The notes beneath the pieces are model-generated. The model was not told where the DNA came from, made no database searches, and was given only the letters and a program-made list of their open reading frames with translations. Source: XYB2-FULL-45-11 sp964355525 (lineage in GTDB: Bacteria > Patescibacteriota > Patescibacteriia > UBA9934 > GWF2-40-263). From it: DNA of 10,700 nucleotides. Below, piece after piece: positions 1 to 7,565 of this stretch. Where the stretch lies: the NCBI GenBank assembly GCA_964355525.1, contig CAYHDY010000035.1, forward strand, positions 1 to 10,700. Reading direction: 5' to 3'. How positions within the stretch are numbered: the stretch's first letter is position 1; the number at the start of each line of letters is the position of its first letter. The translations under genes were made by a program, and so were the position numbers.

Positions 1-20
1 TGTCGATGAAGGCAAAAATG

Positions 21-29
21 TGTTAGAAT
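21..29 (+). promoter_or_regulatory. Extended -10 promoter for the seven-gene operon
   Basis: The sequence TG-T-TAGAAT fits the extended -10 consensus TGnTATAAT with one mismatch in the hexamer. The hexamer ends 9 nt before the ATG at 39, so transcription would start around 35-37 and leave a leader of only a few nucleotides. No Shine-Dalgarno site precedes the ATG, which fits leaderless translation. Any -35 element lies at or beyond the window edge; the visible bases are a poor match. The same layout recurs at 8196-8204. Confidence 0.6.
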
Positions 30-38
30 AATTGGCGT

Positions 39-791
39 ATGCTTTTCAATTCATCTTCAAAAAAGTTATCCCCAGATCATAAGGACCGATCGCACTCCGG
101 TGTTTGTCGCATTCCGCTTACGGCGGAAGAATCGCGTCGACAAAAAATTCCGACCACGATCCATGAACTTTCTTGGCGCATCTTTCGCATCATGGCGGAA
201 TTTGTCGATGGATTTCAATTGTTGTCTGAGACGACAAAGGAGGTGACGTTTTGGGGAGGGACACAAATCCAGCCTGAGAGTCCGTGGTATCTCTTTGCAG
301 AGAAACTTGCGGGGAAACTGGCAAAAGAAGGATTCACGATTGTAACGGGAGGAGGTCCCGGGATCATGGAGGCGGCAAACAAAGGAGCGAATAACTGTGG
401 GGGAGAATCCATCGGATTTAATATCCAACTCCCGCATGAACAGGGGTTGAATGCGTATGTGACGAAAGGGCATTCGTTTCATTATTTCTTTTCTCGAAAA
501 GTGATCATGGCTGCTTCTTCTCAGGCGTATATTTTTTTTCCGGGAGGATTCGGAACCATGGATGAATTTTTTGAAATTGTGACGTTGATTGAAACGGGGA
601 AGATGCAAAAGACTCCTGTCGTCTGTGTCGGAAAAGATTTTTGGAATGGATTGTTTGATTGGATGAAATCCGTTCAGAAAGACAAATTCCACACGATTCA
701 CGCATCGGATCTCGCATTGATTCAATTAGTCGACACGGTCGATGAAGCGTATGCGATTGTCTCTAAATCTGAAGATCGAACGTTTTTTTAA
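39..791 (+). CDS. LOG family protein (TIGR00730-type nucleotide phosphoribohydrolase-like)
   Basis: A 250-residue protein of the LOG / 'lysine decarboxylase-like' family. Characterised members hydrolyse nucleoside 5'-monophosphates to base and ribose 5-phosphate, including cytokinin-riboside phosphates. The Rossmann-like core starts near residue 68. It carries the glycine-rich GGGPGIMEA (104-112) and the family signature PGGFGTMDE (168-176), with the expected catalytic Glu176; an Arg-Lys pair sits at 153-154. About 65 residues precede the core, as in the longer TIGR00730 subgroup, and include a helix with the sequence WRIFRIMAEFVDGF. The ATG at 39 is chosen because an extended -10 element lies 9 nt upstream. 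It is the first gene of the operon and is followed after 5 nt by the glycosyltransferase-like gene. The family call is secure from the motifs. The actual substrate cannot be read from sequence, and the old name 'lysine decarboxylase' should not be used. Confidence 0.92.
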   Translation: MLFNSSSKKLSPDHKDRSHSGVCRIPLTAEESRRQKIPTTIHELSWRIFRIMAEFVDGFQLLSETTKEVTFWGGTQIQPESPWYLFAEKLAGKLAKEGFTIVTGGGPGIMEAANKGANNCGGESIGFNIQLPHEQGLNAYVTKGHSFHYFFSRKVIMAASSQAYIFFPGGFGTMDEFFEIVTLIETGKMQKTPVVCVGKDFWNGLFDWMKSVQKDKFHTIHASDLALIQLVDTVDEAYAIVSKSEDRTFF

Positions 792-796
792 ACGGT

Positions 797-2170
797 ATGA
801 CAAAACACTCGCACAAAAATTCAGGGGCGCAAGGCGCATGGGTTGTGGACGTCAACATGGGATTCGGTCACAGTCGTGCCGCACACACACTTCGTGATTT
901 GTCAGGCGGACTCGTTCTTTCCGCAAACGATTATCCCGGTATTCCCGCCTCCGATCGAAAGTTGTGGCAAGAAAGCCGAAAACTGTATGAGACGATTTCC
1001 CGCTTGAAACCGATTCCAATCGTGGGAGATTTATTATTCGAAGCGCTTGACCGTTGGCAACAAATCGATCCGTTTTATCCTCGACGCGATTTATCGAAAC
1101 CGAATCTTCAGCTCACAGAGATCTTTCGAATGATTAAGAAAGGATTGGGAAAACATTTGATTGCAAAGCTTGCAGAAAATCCCCGCCTTGCCGGCGGGCA
1201 GGCGTTGCCGCTCGTCACAACTTTTTTTATCCCAGCTTTTTGCGCAGACTATTACAATTACCCGGGCGACATTTGGTGCGTGACGACGGATGCAGACATT
1301 TCCCGCGCATGGGCGCCGCTTGATCCAAAGCGCAGTCGCATCAAATACTTTGCGAGTAACGGTCGTGTGGTAGAGCGTTTGAAATTATATGGCGTGCGTG
1401 AGGAAAACATTTTTTTGACCGGATTTCCGTTGCCGAAAGAATTGATCGGCGGACCAAAGGCAATAATTTTGAAAGATTTGCTGTCGGAACGCATTTGCAA
1501 TTTAGATCCGCAGGGAATTTTTACGGGAGGATACGCACAAACGGTTCGGGCGGAGCTCGGAGCAGATCGTTGTGTCAAACGCGAATGTTCGCATCCACTT
1601 ACACTCACGTACAGCGTCGGAGGGGCAGGTGCGCAACGGCAACTTGGTGTGAAAATTTTGAACAGTTTGAAATCCAAAATTGCGCAAGGAAAAATTCGAT
1701 TGAATCTTGTAGCAGGTGTACGCAAGATCGACAGAGATTTTTATAAAGATGCAGTCATCGCAGCTGGATTGAAAAAACAACTCGGAACAGGTGTCTGTGT
1801 TCCGGAATTTGAAACGCGTGCGGAATACTTTGATGGATTCAATGAGATTTTGAAAACAACGGATATCCTTTGGACAAAACCAAGCGAACTTTCATTTTAC
1901 GCCGGTCTCGGGATCGCTATTATTATGGCGCCGCCGATCGGATCGCAAGAAGAGTTCAATCGTTTATGGATTCAATACGTAGGCGGAGGAGTTTCGCAAA
2001 ACGATCCTGCGTACACGGACGAGTGGCTCTTTGATTGGATCGCGTCCGGCGGAGTCGCTCGCATGGCATGGAACGGATACCGCGAAGGACCGACGCACGG
2101 AACGTATCGCATCGAAGACATTGTCCTCGGCCGGGCAAGTGAATTGAGGAAGTTGCCGCTTATCGTTTAA
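797..2170 (+). CDS. GT-B glycosyltransferase-like protein (MurG / MGDG-synthase type)
   Basis: A 457-residue protein that looks like a two-domain GT-B glycosyltransferase of the GT28 kind (MurG, MGDG synthase, processive diacylglycerol glucosyltransferase). The N-terminal domain opens with a GFGHSRAA loop (22-29), equivalent to the family's G-x-GH-x3-A acceptor/phosphate loop. Residues 158-212 (DIWCVTTDAD, then a GVREENIFLTGFPLP stretch) match the inter-domain region of the diacylglycerol glycosyltransferases. The second domain starts at TYSVGGAGAQ (271-280). It includes a KPSELSFYAGLG segment (361-372) and GSQEEFNR (382-389), which recall the donor-binding 'KpGgl...E' and 'QExN' motifs. Residues 129-136 (PRLAGGQA) are encoded by a GC-rich palindromic repeat and probably form a surface loop. 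No signal peptide or membrane span is seen. A lipid or cell-wall glycan acceptor is likely by family but unproven. No Shine-Dalgarno site lies before the ATG, so translation probably couples to the upstream gene 5 nt away. Confidence 0.72.
   Translation: MTKHSHKNSGAQGAWVVDVNMGFGHSRAAHTLRDLSGGLVLSANDYPGIPASDRKLWQESRKLYETISRLKPIPIVGDLLFEALDRWQQIDPFYPRRDLSKPNLQLTEIFRMIKKGLGKHLIAKLAENPRLAGGQALPLVTTFFIPAFCADYYNYPGDIWCVTTDADISRAWAPLDPKRSRIKYFASNGRVVERLKLYGVREENIFLTGFPLPKELIGGPKAIILKDLLSERICNLDPQGIFTGGYAQTVRAELGADRCVKRECSHPLTLTYSVGGAGAQRQLGVKILNSLKSKIAQGKIRLNLVAGVRKIDRDFYKDAVIAAGLKKQLGTGVCVPEFETRAEYFDGFNEILKTTDILWTKPSELSFYAGLGIAIIMAPPIGSQEEFNRLWIQYVGGGVSQNDPAYTDEWLFDWIASGGVARMAWNGYREGPTHGTYRIEDIVLGRASELRKLPLIV
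1181..1204 (+). repeat. GC-rich palindromic repeat inserted in frame in the glycosyltransferase gene
   Basis: CCCGCC (1182-1187) and GGCGGG (1193-1198) form a 6-bp stem around the loop TTGCC, followed by CAGGCG. The block is far more GC-rich than its surroundings. It encodes PRLAGGQ, a glycine-rich stretch between a helix and a strand of the GT-B fold. It shares its stem core with a second palindrome at 3775-3798. Only two copies are visible, so calling it a dispersed genomic repeat is an inference. Confidence 0.5.
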
Positions 2171-2179
2171 GTTTTTATT

Positions 2180-3763
2180 ATGCAGCAAAAAGCTCTTCAG
2201 CATCTCATTGCGACGGTGAAACAAATGCATCGCGAGGCGGATGAACCGAAAGATGTCGATGTTATCAGTGTATCCGAGACGGTCTCGGTCGCTGTTTCAA
2301 TTTATGAAACCGTGCGCAATACGCTTGAGTATGATGAAGAACATTTGTTGCGTCGCAATGCCACGCGTCGCATTTTGAAACGGCGCCTTGGAGAATCGAA
2401 CTCGAAGGATGTCGCGACAAAGTTGATTCGCGAATTGATCTGGGCGCGCTATTTGCCGAATCATAAAATTCCGACGTCAATGATCGGAACGGTTGCAGGT
2501 GTTCTTGAAAAATACAAAATGCTTTTCGCGAGTCTTGATGGGGAAGAGAAGAATGAGCAAGAACAATATGAGTGGTTGCTCGATGTTCTTTCGACGGAGA
2601 TCGAATATCTGATCGGACCTCCGTGTATCGATGAAGCTCTTGCAAGTTATGCGTATCAGGCATTGAAAGAGCGTTTGAAGTGGTCGACGAAACTTGTTGA
2701 TGTCTCCGATCAGGATTTGCAATTGTATATCGCGATTCATCGTACGGTTCTCTGTTCGAATATCGCGACGCTGCGTTATCGTATTTTGACGTTGTACTAT
2801 CCAAAATGGAGAACCGCGAACGCGGGAGACGATGTGGTAAAAGAAATCGTGATGAACTTTCGAAAAGTGTTTATGAGCGTTGAGCGAGAAATCGATCATC
2901 CGAGCTCTGAAGCCATTTTCCGTTTTGTTCGTCGACACGCAATCGTCTTTCGTTTATTGTCGGACGTTGCTCAAGACAATCCAAACGCATTTGCAACCGC
3001 GGTTCAATCGCTTGATGTTAAATCCATCGACAAAGCAATTGTTGCTGCGGCAAATGCTCGATACGATTCATTTCGTTCGAGATTAACACGCACGGTTTTT
3101 CGCGCCGTCTTTTTCCTCCTTCTCACAAAAGGTATTCTTGCGATTCTTGTGGAATACCCGTATGAATTTTTTGTCTTGCAAAGCACAAATTATTTTCCGC
3201 TTAGCGTGAACATTTTGTTTCCGCCATTTCTCCTTGCCATGATCGCTCTCACGGTAAAGATTCCAAAAAAGAAAAACACCGCAAAGATTTTGGAAGAAAT
3301 TCATGGATTACTGGGTGCAGGGGATGATTTCTCTTTGGTGTTCAAACAGAAACCCGTGTGGTCTCGCGGAGTTTTGTGGGTAATATTTAACGGACTTTAT
3401 GTGATCGCTTTTTTTGGCGTGTTGCTTCTTATTTCTCAATTTTTGCAAACGATCGGATTCAACTCGATCTCGATCGCCTTTTTTCTTCTGTTCCTTTCCC
3501 TCGTCGCCTACTTCGGCATTCGCATTCGCAACACCCGTCGTGAGTTGTTAATGGTCGAAACATCAGGAGGATTTTTTGCCATCCTCGGAGATATTCTTTT
3601 TCTTCCGATTGTCCGCGCCGGCCGATGGGTTGCTCTCCGCGCACCGCGCATCAATATCTTTCTGTTCTTTTTCGATTTTATCATTGAAGCTCCGTTCAAA
3701 GCGACCGTTGAAATCATCGAGAACTGGCTCGCATTTTTGCGAGAGAAACGGGAGGAAATTTAA
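2180..3763 (+). CDS. Multi-pass membrane protein of unknown function with a large helical N-terminal domain
   Basis: A 527-residue protein with no enzyme motif that I recognise. Residues 1-300 are soluble-looking, mostly helical and rich in charge. They include a conserved-looking segment around 41-70 (YETVRNTLEYDEEHLLRRN, then an Arg/Lys-rich helix). The C-terminal part has hydrophobic spans at roughly 305-325, 341-359, 397-419 and 428-447. A further hydrophobic stretch at 464-478 and another at 490-504 precede an amphipathic tail ending EKREEI. It resembles uncharacterised proteins I associate with Candidate Phyla Radiation genomes, but I cannot confirm this without a search. The ATG at 2180 has no Shine-Dalgarno site and lies 9 nt after the previous stop. 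The 3' end carries the Shine-Dalgarno site of the next gene. It could be a scaffold, transporter accessory or envelope-stress component; no function is assigned. Confidence 0.85.
   Translation: MQQKALQHLIATVKQMHREADEPKDVDVISVSETVSVAVSIYETVRNTLEYDEEHLLRRNATRRILKRRLGESNSKDVATKLIRELIWARYLPNHKIPTSMIGTVAGVLEKYKMLFASLDGEEKNEQEQYEWLLDVLSTEIEYLIGPPCIDEALASYAYQALKERLKWSTKLVDVSDQDLQLYIAIHRTVLCSNIATLRYRILTLYYPKWRTANAGDDVVKEIVMNFRKVFMSVEREIDHPSSEAIFRFVRRHAIVFRLLSDVAQDNPNAFATAVQSLDVKSIDKAIVAAANARYDSFRSRLTRTVFRAVFFLLLTKGILAILVEYPYEFFVLQSTNYFPLSVNILFPPFLLAMIALTVKIPKKKNTAKILEEIHGLLGAGDDFSLVFKQKPVWSRGVLWVIFNGLYVIAFFGVLLLISQFLQTIGFNSISIAFFLLFLSLVAYFGIRIRNTRRELLMVETSGGFFAILGDILFLPIVRAGRWVALRAPRINIFLFFFDFIIEAPFKATVEIIENWLAFLREKREEI
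3750..3756 (+). promoter_or_regulatory. Strong Shine-Dalgarno site fixing the start at 3766
   Basis: GGGAGGA lies inside the last codons of the membrane-protein gene, 9 nt before the ATG at 3766. It is the only strong, well-spaced ribosome binding site seen before any gene here. It supports initiation at 3766 rather than at the later in-frame ATG at 3814, although the codons just after 3766 come from a palindromic repeat. Confidence 0.7.
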
Positions 3764-3765
3764 CG

Positions 3766-4824
3766 ATGTCGATCGTAGGGGCGGGTCTCGTGCCCGCCTT
3801 TGCGCATGCGATTATGATTTTCATTTCAAAAAACAGCGATCGCGTTTTTCGAATCGTCATTTGGACGGGAATCGTTTTGGTTCTTGTTGGATTTCTTTTT
3901 TTTGTTGTGAAGCTTCGAACGATGCCGTCAAAGTCGGTTCGATTCGGGATCACGTATTCGACGACGTATGCGCAATCGTTGGGACTTGATGTGAAAAAAA
4001 CATACGCGGATATCATCGAAAACCTCGGTGTGCGTTTCGTCCGGTTGCCTGTGTACTGGTCTGAAATCGAACCGAAGAAAAATACGTACGAGTGGTCGCA
4101 ACTCGATGATATGGTTCACTATTCGGAATCACACAATGTGAAACTGACGCTTGTCGTCGGCAGTAAAGTTCCGCGATGGCCTGAATGTTATGTTCCAAAT
4201 TGGGCGCAACCGCTTTCCGAGCCTGATCAGCAAACAGAAACACTGAAGATGATTCAATCTGTTGTCGATCGGTATAAATCTTCGACGGCTGTGGAACGAT
4301 GGCAAGTGGAAAACGAGCCGTTTTTTCCGTTTGGCATTTGTCAGCAGATCAGCAAAAAAGATTTGATCGAGCAAATCGATCTCGTTCGACGTCTCGATAC
4401 GCGTCCGATTCAACTCACCGCAGGCGGAGAAATTGAGCCGTGGCGTGCCGTTGCCGAACGTGCGGATATTCTCGGTATCTCGATGTATCGCAAGACATGG
4501 AATAAAACACTTGGATATTTTGAATACCCCCTTTCCCCTGAATTTTATTTGCTGCGTGCAAAACTGATAGGGGATTTACAGAAAAAGGTTATCATTTCGG
4601 AATTGCAAGCAGAACCGTGGTTCTCTAAATCGATTAAAGAAGAGTCACTCGAACATTGGTATCAAGCTTTTTCCGCGGAAGATTTTCAAAATAACATTGA
4701 TTACGCGAAAGCATCTCATCTCGATGAAGCGTATCTTTGGGGTGCGGAATGGTGGGAATATGCTCGATTAAAAGGGGATGATCGATTGTGGAATGTCGCG
4801 AAAGAAGTATTTTCGAATAAATAA
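3766..4824 (+). CDS. Membrane-anchored clan GH-A glycoside hydrolase-like protein
   Basis: A 352-residue protein with an N-terminal membrane anchor (about 28-49) followed by a TIM-barrel domain resembling clan GH-A hydrolases (GH5/GH10/GH42/GH39-like). The first barrel strand region reads FGITYSTTYAQ (60-70). RFVRLPVYWSEIEP (90-103) matches the conserved strand-2 region. VENEP (181-185) supplies the expected acid/base Glu184, and VIISELQAEPW (275-285) the expected nucleophile Glu279. Both catalytic glutamates are present, so an active retaining glycosidase or transglycosylase outside the membrane is likely; the substrate is unknown. Residues 4-11 (VGAGLVPA) are encoded by the palindromic repeat, which appears to have expanded the N-terminus while sparing the start codon and the upstream Shine-Dalgarno site. 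The gene starts 2 nt after the previous stop and ends 2 nt before the next start. The exact GH family cannot be assigned by eye. Confidence 0.75.
   Translation: MSIVGAGLVPAFAHAIMIFISKNSDRVFRIVIWTGIVLVLVGFLFFVVKLRTMPSKSVRFGITYSTTYAQSLGLDVKKTYADIIENLGVRFVRLPVYWSEIEPKKNTYEWSQLDDMVHYSESHNVKLTLVVGSKVPRWPECYVPNWAQPLSEPDQQTETLKMIQSVVDRYKSSTAVERWQVENEPFFPFGICQQISKKDLIEQIDLVRRLDTRPIQLTAGGEIEPWRAVAERADILGISMYRKTWNKTLGYFEYPLSPEFYLLRAKLIGDLQKKVIISELQAEPWFSKSIKEESLEHWYQAFSAEDFQNNIDYAKASHLDEAYLWGAEWWEYARLKGDDRLWNVAKEVFSNK
3775..3798 (+). repeat. GC-rich palindromic repeat at the 5' end of the glycoside hydrolase-like gene
   Basis: GGCGGG (3780-3785) and CCCGCC (3793-3798) form a 6-bp stem, extendable by a T-G wobble, with the element starting GTAGGGGC. 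It lies three codons into the gene and is read in frame as VGAGLVPA. Its core is the reverse orientation of the stem at 1182-1198. Similar GTAGGGGC-type palindromes are, as I recall, dispersed in many bacterial genomes; that part is memory rather than something seen here. Confidence 0.5.
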
Positions 4825-4826
4825 GT

Positions 4827-6245
4827 ATGTCCTCATCAAAACATTCTTACGATGTCATCGTCATTGGTGCCGGTATGGCGGGGATGAGTGCTGTGGAATC
4901 CGCACGTTCACTCGGGGCGAGTGTTTGTCTTGTTGAGCGCGGACGTCTTGGGGGTACTTTTTTGAATGACGTGGATATTCCGTCCAAAGCTCTTTCACGA
5001 ACGGCAAAATTTTATCGATCGTTGCAGGATGCAAAACGATTCGGTGTGACGATCGGTTCGTCTTCTTATTCGTTTGAGGACGTCATGCGGTATCGCGATA
5101 CGGTTGTTGAATCGCTCACAGGAGGAGGACTTCATGGAGATCTCCTTGAAAAACAATTGAACGAATGGAATGTCGATGTTCGATTTGCTTCCGCGCGATT
5201 TGAAGATGATCATGTTCTTTCCGTCGGTGGAGAATCGTTGTATGGAAAAACGATTGTCATCGCAACGGGTTCGGTTGAAGAAATTCCAGAGCTCAAAGGA
5301 CTTGAAGCAATCCATTTTTTGACGCCAAAAGATCTTTTCGCAAAAAAACGTCAACCGAAATCTCTTGCGATCATCGGAGGCGGATCGATGGCCTGTGAGA
5401 TTGCAACCATCTTCGCCGCGTTTGGAACGCGGGTTGTTCTTCTTGAACAAGCGTCACAGATTTTGTCACACGAAGAGGAAGAGTGTGTGCAAATTGTTGA
5501 AGAACAGATGCGTCGAAGCGGAATTGAAATTGTGAAGAATGCGAACATCGTGGAAATTGTCGATGGGCTTGGCGGGGTGCTTGGGATAAAAGTTCGTGTG
5601 AACGAATCGACATCGATGCATGCCGTTGAACAGATTGTTATCGCAAACGGAAAACGATTTGACGATACAGATTTGGGATTGCATGAACTTAAACTCAAAC
5701 GAAATGTTTTCGGATGTCTTAATACGTTTGCGGATCAGGCGACAAGTATTCCACATCTTTTTGCAGCAGGGGATGCGTGCGCAGGAGAATCGTTTGCGCG
5801 TGACGCACAAGAAGAAGGATCTGTCGCAGGATTCAATGCGGCACGCTTGGCACTCGGAAAACGTATGCCAAGGCGAACACTTCCTCAACAAGTTATTCCA
5901 TGTGTAACGTTCACGAATCCTGAACTCGCATCCGTTGGATTCGTAGCGGATGAGGTGAAGAAAAAATTTGGTCACGTTGCGGTCGGTCGTTGTGCGTATG
6001 CGAATCTGTACAGATCTTTTACCGATCACGAACCGATCGGTCTTGTGAAACTCGTCGCACATCCAAAGACACATAAAATTTTAGGCGGAACGATTGTTGG
6101 CGCGCGAGCGAGTGAGATGATTCAGGAAATCGCCGTAGCGATACAGATGAATGCGACCGCAGAAAAACTTGCTTCGATCATGTGTACACGTCTTACCTAT
6201 ACAGAAGGAATTCGAATCGCCGCGTCAAAAATGAAAACAGAATAA
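4827..6245 (+). CDS. Dihydrolipoamide dehydrogenase-like flavoprotein lacking the redox disulfide
   Basis: A 472-residue member of the class I pyridine nucleotide-disulfide oxidoreductases. The FAD-binding GAGMAG (14-19) opens the protein, NAD(P)-binding GGGSMACEIA (184-193) is central, the second FAD motif LFAAGDACAG (311-320) follows, and the dimerisation domain contains VTFTNPELASVGF (360-372). The family's GGTCLNVGCIPSK segment reads GGTFLNDVDIPSK (42-54), so both disulfide cysteines are replaced by Phe45 and Asp50. The C-terminal His-Glu dyad is also altered: the His position is Arg455, while Glu460 remains. Dithiol chemistry as in lipoamide, glutathione or mercuric reductases is therefore not expected. 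A direct flavin-mediated reaction is more likely, such as NAD(P)H-quinone or other acceptor reduction, or transhydrogenation. The gene lies 2 nt after the glycoside hydrolase-like gene with no Shine-Dalgarno site. No gene for a lipoyl-dependent complex is nearby. The fold is certain; the substrate is not. Confidence 0.88.
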   Translation: MSSSKHSYDVIVIGAGMAGMSAVESARSLGASVCLVERGRLGGTFLNDVDIPSKALSRTAKFYRSLQDAKRFGVTIGSSSYSFEDVMRYRDTVVESLTGGGLHGDLLEKQLNEWNVDVRFASARFEDDHVLSVGGESLYGKTIVIATGSVEEIPELKGLEAIHFLTPKDLFAKKRQPKSLAIIGGGSMACEIATIFAAFGTRVVLLEQASQILSHEEEECVQIVEEQMRRSGIEIVKNANIVEIVDGLGGVLGIKVRVNESTSMHAVEQIVIANGKRFDDTDLGLHELKLKRNVFGCLNTFADQATSIPHLFAAGDACAGESFARDAQEEGSVAGFNAARLALGKRMPRRTLPQQVIPCVTFTNPELASVGFVADEVKKKFGHVAVGRCAYANLYRSFTDHEPIGLVKLVAHPKTHKILGGTIVGARASEMIQEIAVAIQMNATAEKLASIMCTRLTYTEGIRIAASKMKTE

Positions 6246-6259
6246 CGGATTGTGCATGT

Positions 6260-7546
6260 ATGGAGTTGATGATCAAAATAATAAAAGAGTATTTCGCAGA
6301 CGTTTCACGTTCGATGTTGAGACACATTCCGGAAGAACATTCGGCGGACGAAGTTTTGTTTATCGGTTCATTTTCGGCGATGACAGAACGTCGCATCCAG
6401 AACCGATTTCCGAAAGGGCAAATAACGCACGTCGATGATCCGCTCGGTTTGATCGATGACTCTCGAACGTATGACGTTATTTTGCTGAACGTGCATTTGG
6501 AACATATTCGATTCTCAGCACAAGATAAGGAACACATTGCAAAACGAATGTCATCTCTTCTCGCACGCGACGGATATCTCGCGATGCGTGCGTCCCGGGC
6601 CTCTGTTGATTCAATACGCATATTTGACGGTCTTCTTTCTCGTTGGGAACGTTGGTCGTCATTCGGAAATCATTTTTTACTCTATCGTCATTTCGGACGT
6701 GGACGCGTCGGCGATCCTGTTCCGGAAGGATATGTCGATCGGCAGCAATCTCATCTGAATCTTTCCTCATGCACCGGGTCTTCGAAATTGTATGCGATCG
6801 TCGGTGAACCCGGTCGGATTGGATTGCGCACATCATTCGGACCGTTCGTTTCGGAAGATTATTTTACAGAGGAAGAACCAATCATCGAACCACATCCGTT
6901 TCCTCGTACCATCAAATGGCAACCGATGACGATTTCGGAAAAAGCCGGATGGAAACGTCATCCGTTTCCGGGAGACATTTATCAAAAAGGACTTGGAGTG
7001 ATTCGAGAGGATAATTGTGATTCCTATTGGAAGGAGTGGTCTGCACACGCGCAACGTCATCGCAATAAATGGTTGCGCGATGATCGATATGAAATGAATG
7101 ATGTCTCTCTCGACGAATTTGCCCGTGCCTATCACGCATCCAAAAAATTGGATTGGCTGACACGAACAGGATTCGTTCGTGTTCTCCAATTTCATGAAAA
7201 ACATCATCCGCAAGCACTTCGTTTGTTCGGAGCTCGCGATAAACAAACGGGAGAGATCGTTGCTGGCCTCGCACTTCTTCAGCTCGATGACATCAAACAA
7301 TCTTTTCACACCGTTTCGTTCATTTGCGATTCTGTGCGACAAACTTCCGTCGGCGTTGGTCTCATTGATCATTGGTACAAAAGAGGAATCGAGGAAGATG
7401 TTCGATTTTTCAATTACGGCATCGTCTGGCGCGAGGGAGATCCGGGTGCGTGGAAAGGGTATTCGAAGTTTAAAAGACAGTTCAATTTGTATTTGATTTG
7501 TTATCCGAAACCCTTGATGAAATTTCTGTGGGGAGGGAAGGTTTAA
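6260..7546 (+). CDS. Fusion: degenerate methyltransferase-like domain plus FemAB/GNAT-like domain
   Basis: About 428 residues when started at the ATG at 6260. Residues 1-125 look like a class I methyltransferase fold with weakened motif I (EVLFIGSFSA in place of a GxGxG loop), then YDVILLNVHLEHI (71-83) and LLARDGYLAMRAS (100-112), typical of motifs IV and VI. Residues 145-250 are unassigned. Residues 252-420 resemble a FemAB or BioF2-like GNAT domain: a WSAHAQRHRNKWL helix (260-272), strands around GARDKQTGEIVAGLALL (324-340), SFICDSVRQTSVGVGLIDHW (353-372), and a terminal segment with FFNYGIV (383-389) and an FKRQFN ending (404-409). FemAB enzymes add amino acids to cell-wall precursors; related GNATs acylate surface sugars or lipids. 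An in-frame GTG at 6182 would overlap the previous gene by 64 nt, and the first 26 residues from it look like shadow translation, so 6260 is preferred. A GGAG before the next ATG (6269) is too close to count. The substrate is unknown. Confidence 0.68.
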   Translation: MELMIKIIKEYFADVSRSMLRHIPEEHSADEVLFIGSFSAMTERRIQNRFPKGQITHVDDPLGLIDDSRTYDVILLNVHLEHIRFSAQDKEHIAKRMSSLLARDGYLAMRASRASVDSIRIFDGLLSRWERWSSFGNHFLLYRHFGRGRVGDPVPEGYVDRQQSHLNLSSCTGSSKLYAIVGEPGRIGLRTSFGPFVSEDYFTEEEPIIEPHPFPRTIKWQPMTISEKAGWKRHPFPGDIYQKGLGVIREDNCDSYWKEWSAHAQRHRNKWLRDDRYEMNDVSLDEFARAYHASKKLDWLTRTGFVRVLQFHEKHHPQALRLFGARDKQTGEIVAGLALLQLDDIKQSFHTVSFICDSVRQTSVGVGLIDHWYKRGIEEDVRFFNYGIVWREGDPGAWKGYSKFKRQFNLYLICYPKPLMKFLWGGKV

Positions 7547-7565
7547 AACGTCTTGAAACTATTTT

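Noticed and set aside
66..74. DnaA-box-like TTATCCCCA near the start of the LOG gene
   Set aside because: One mismatch from consensus, inside coding sequence and isolated; probably coincidental.
66..725. 219-codon minus-strand frame opposite the LOG gene
   Set aside because: The + strand frame has clear LOG motifs; the minus product is Arg/Phe/His-rich shadow translation. Other long minus-strand frames were rejected for the same reason.
6182..6259. In-frame GTG at 6182 as the start of the fusion gene
   Set aside because: It would overlap the flavoprotein gene by 64 nt, and the added 26 residues are Arg/Asn-rich shadow translation of that gene; the ATG at 6260 fits the operon spacing.
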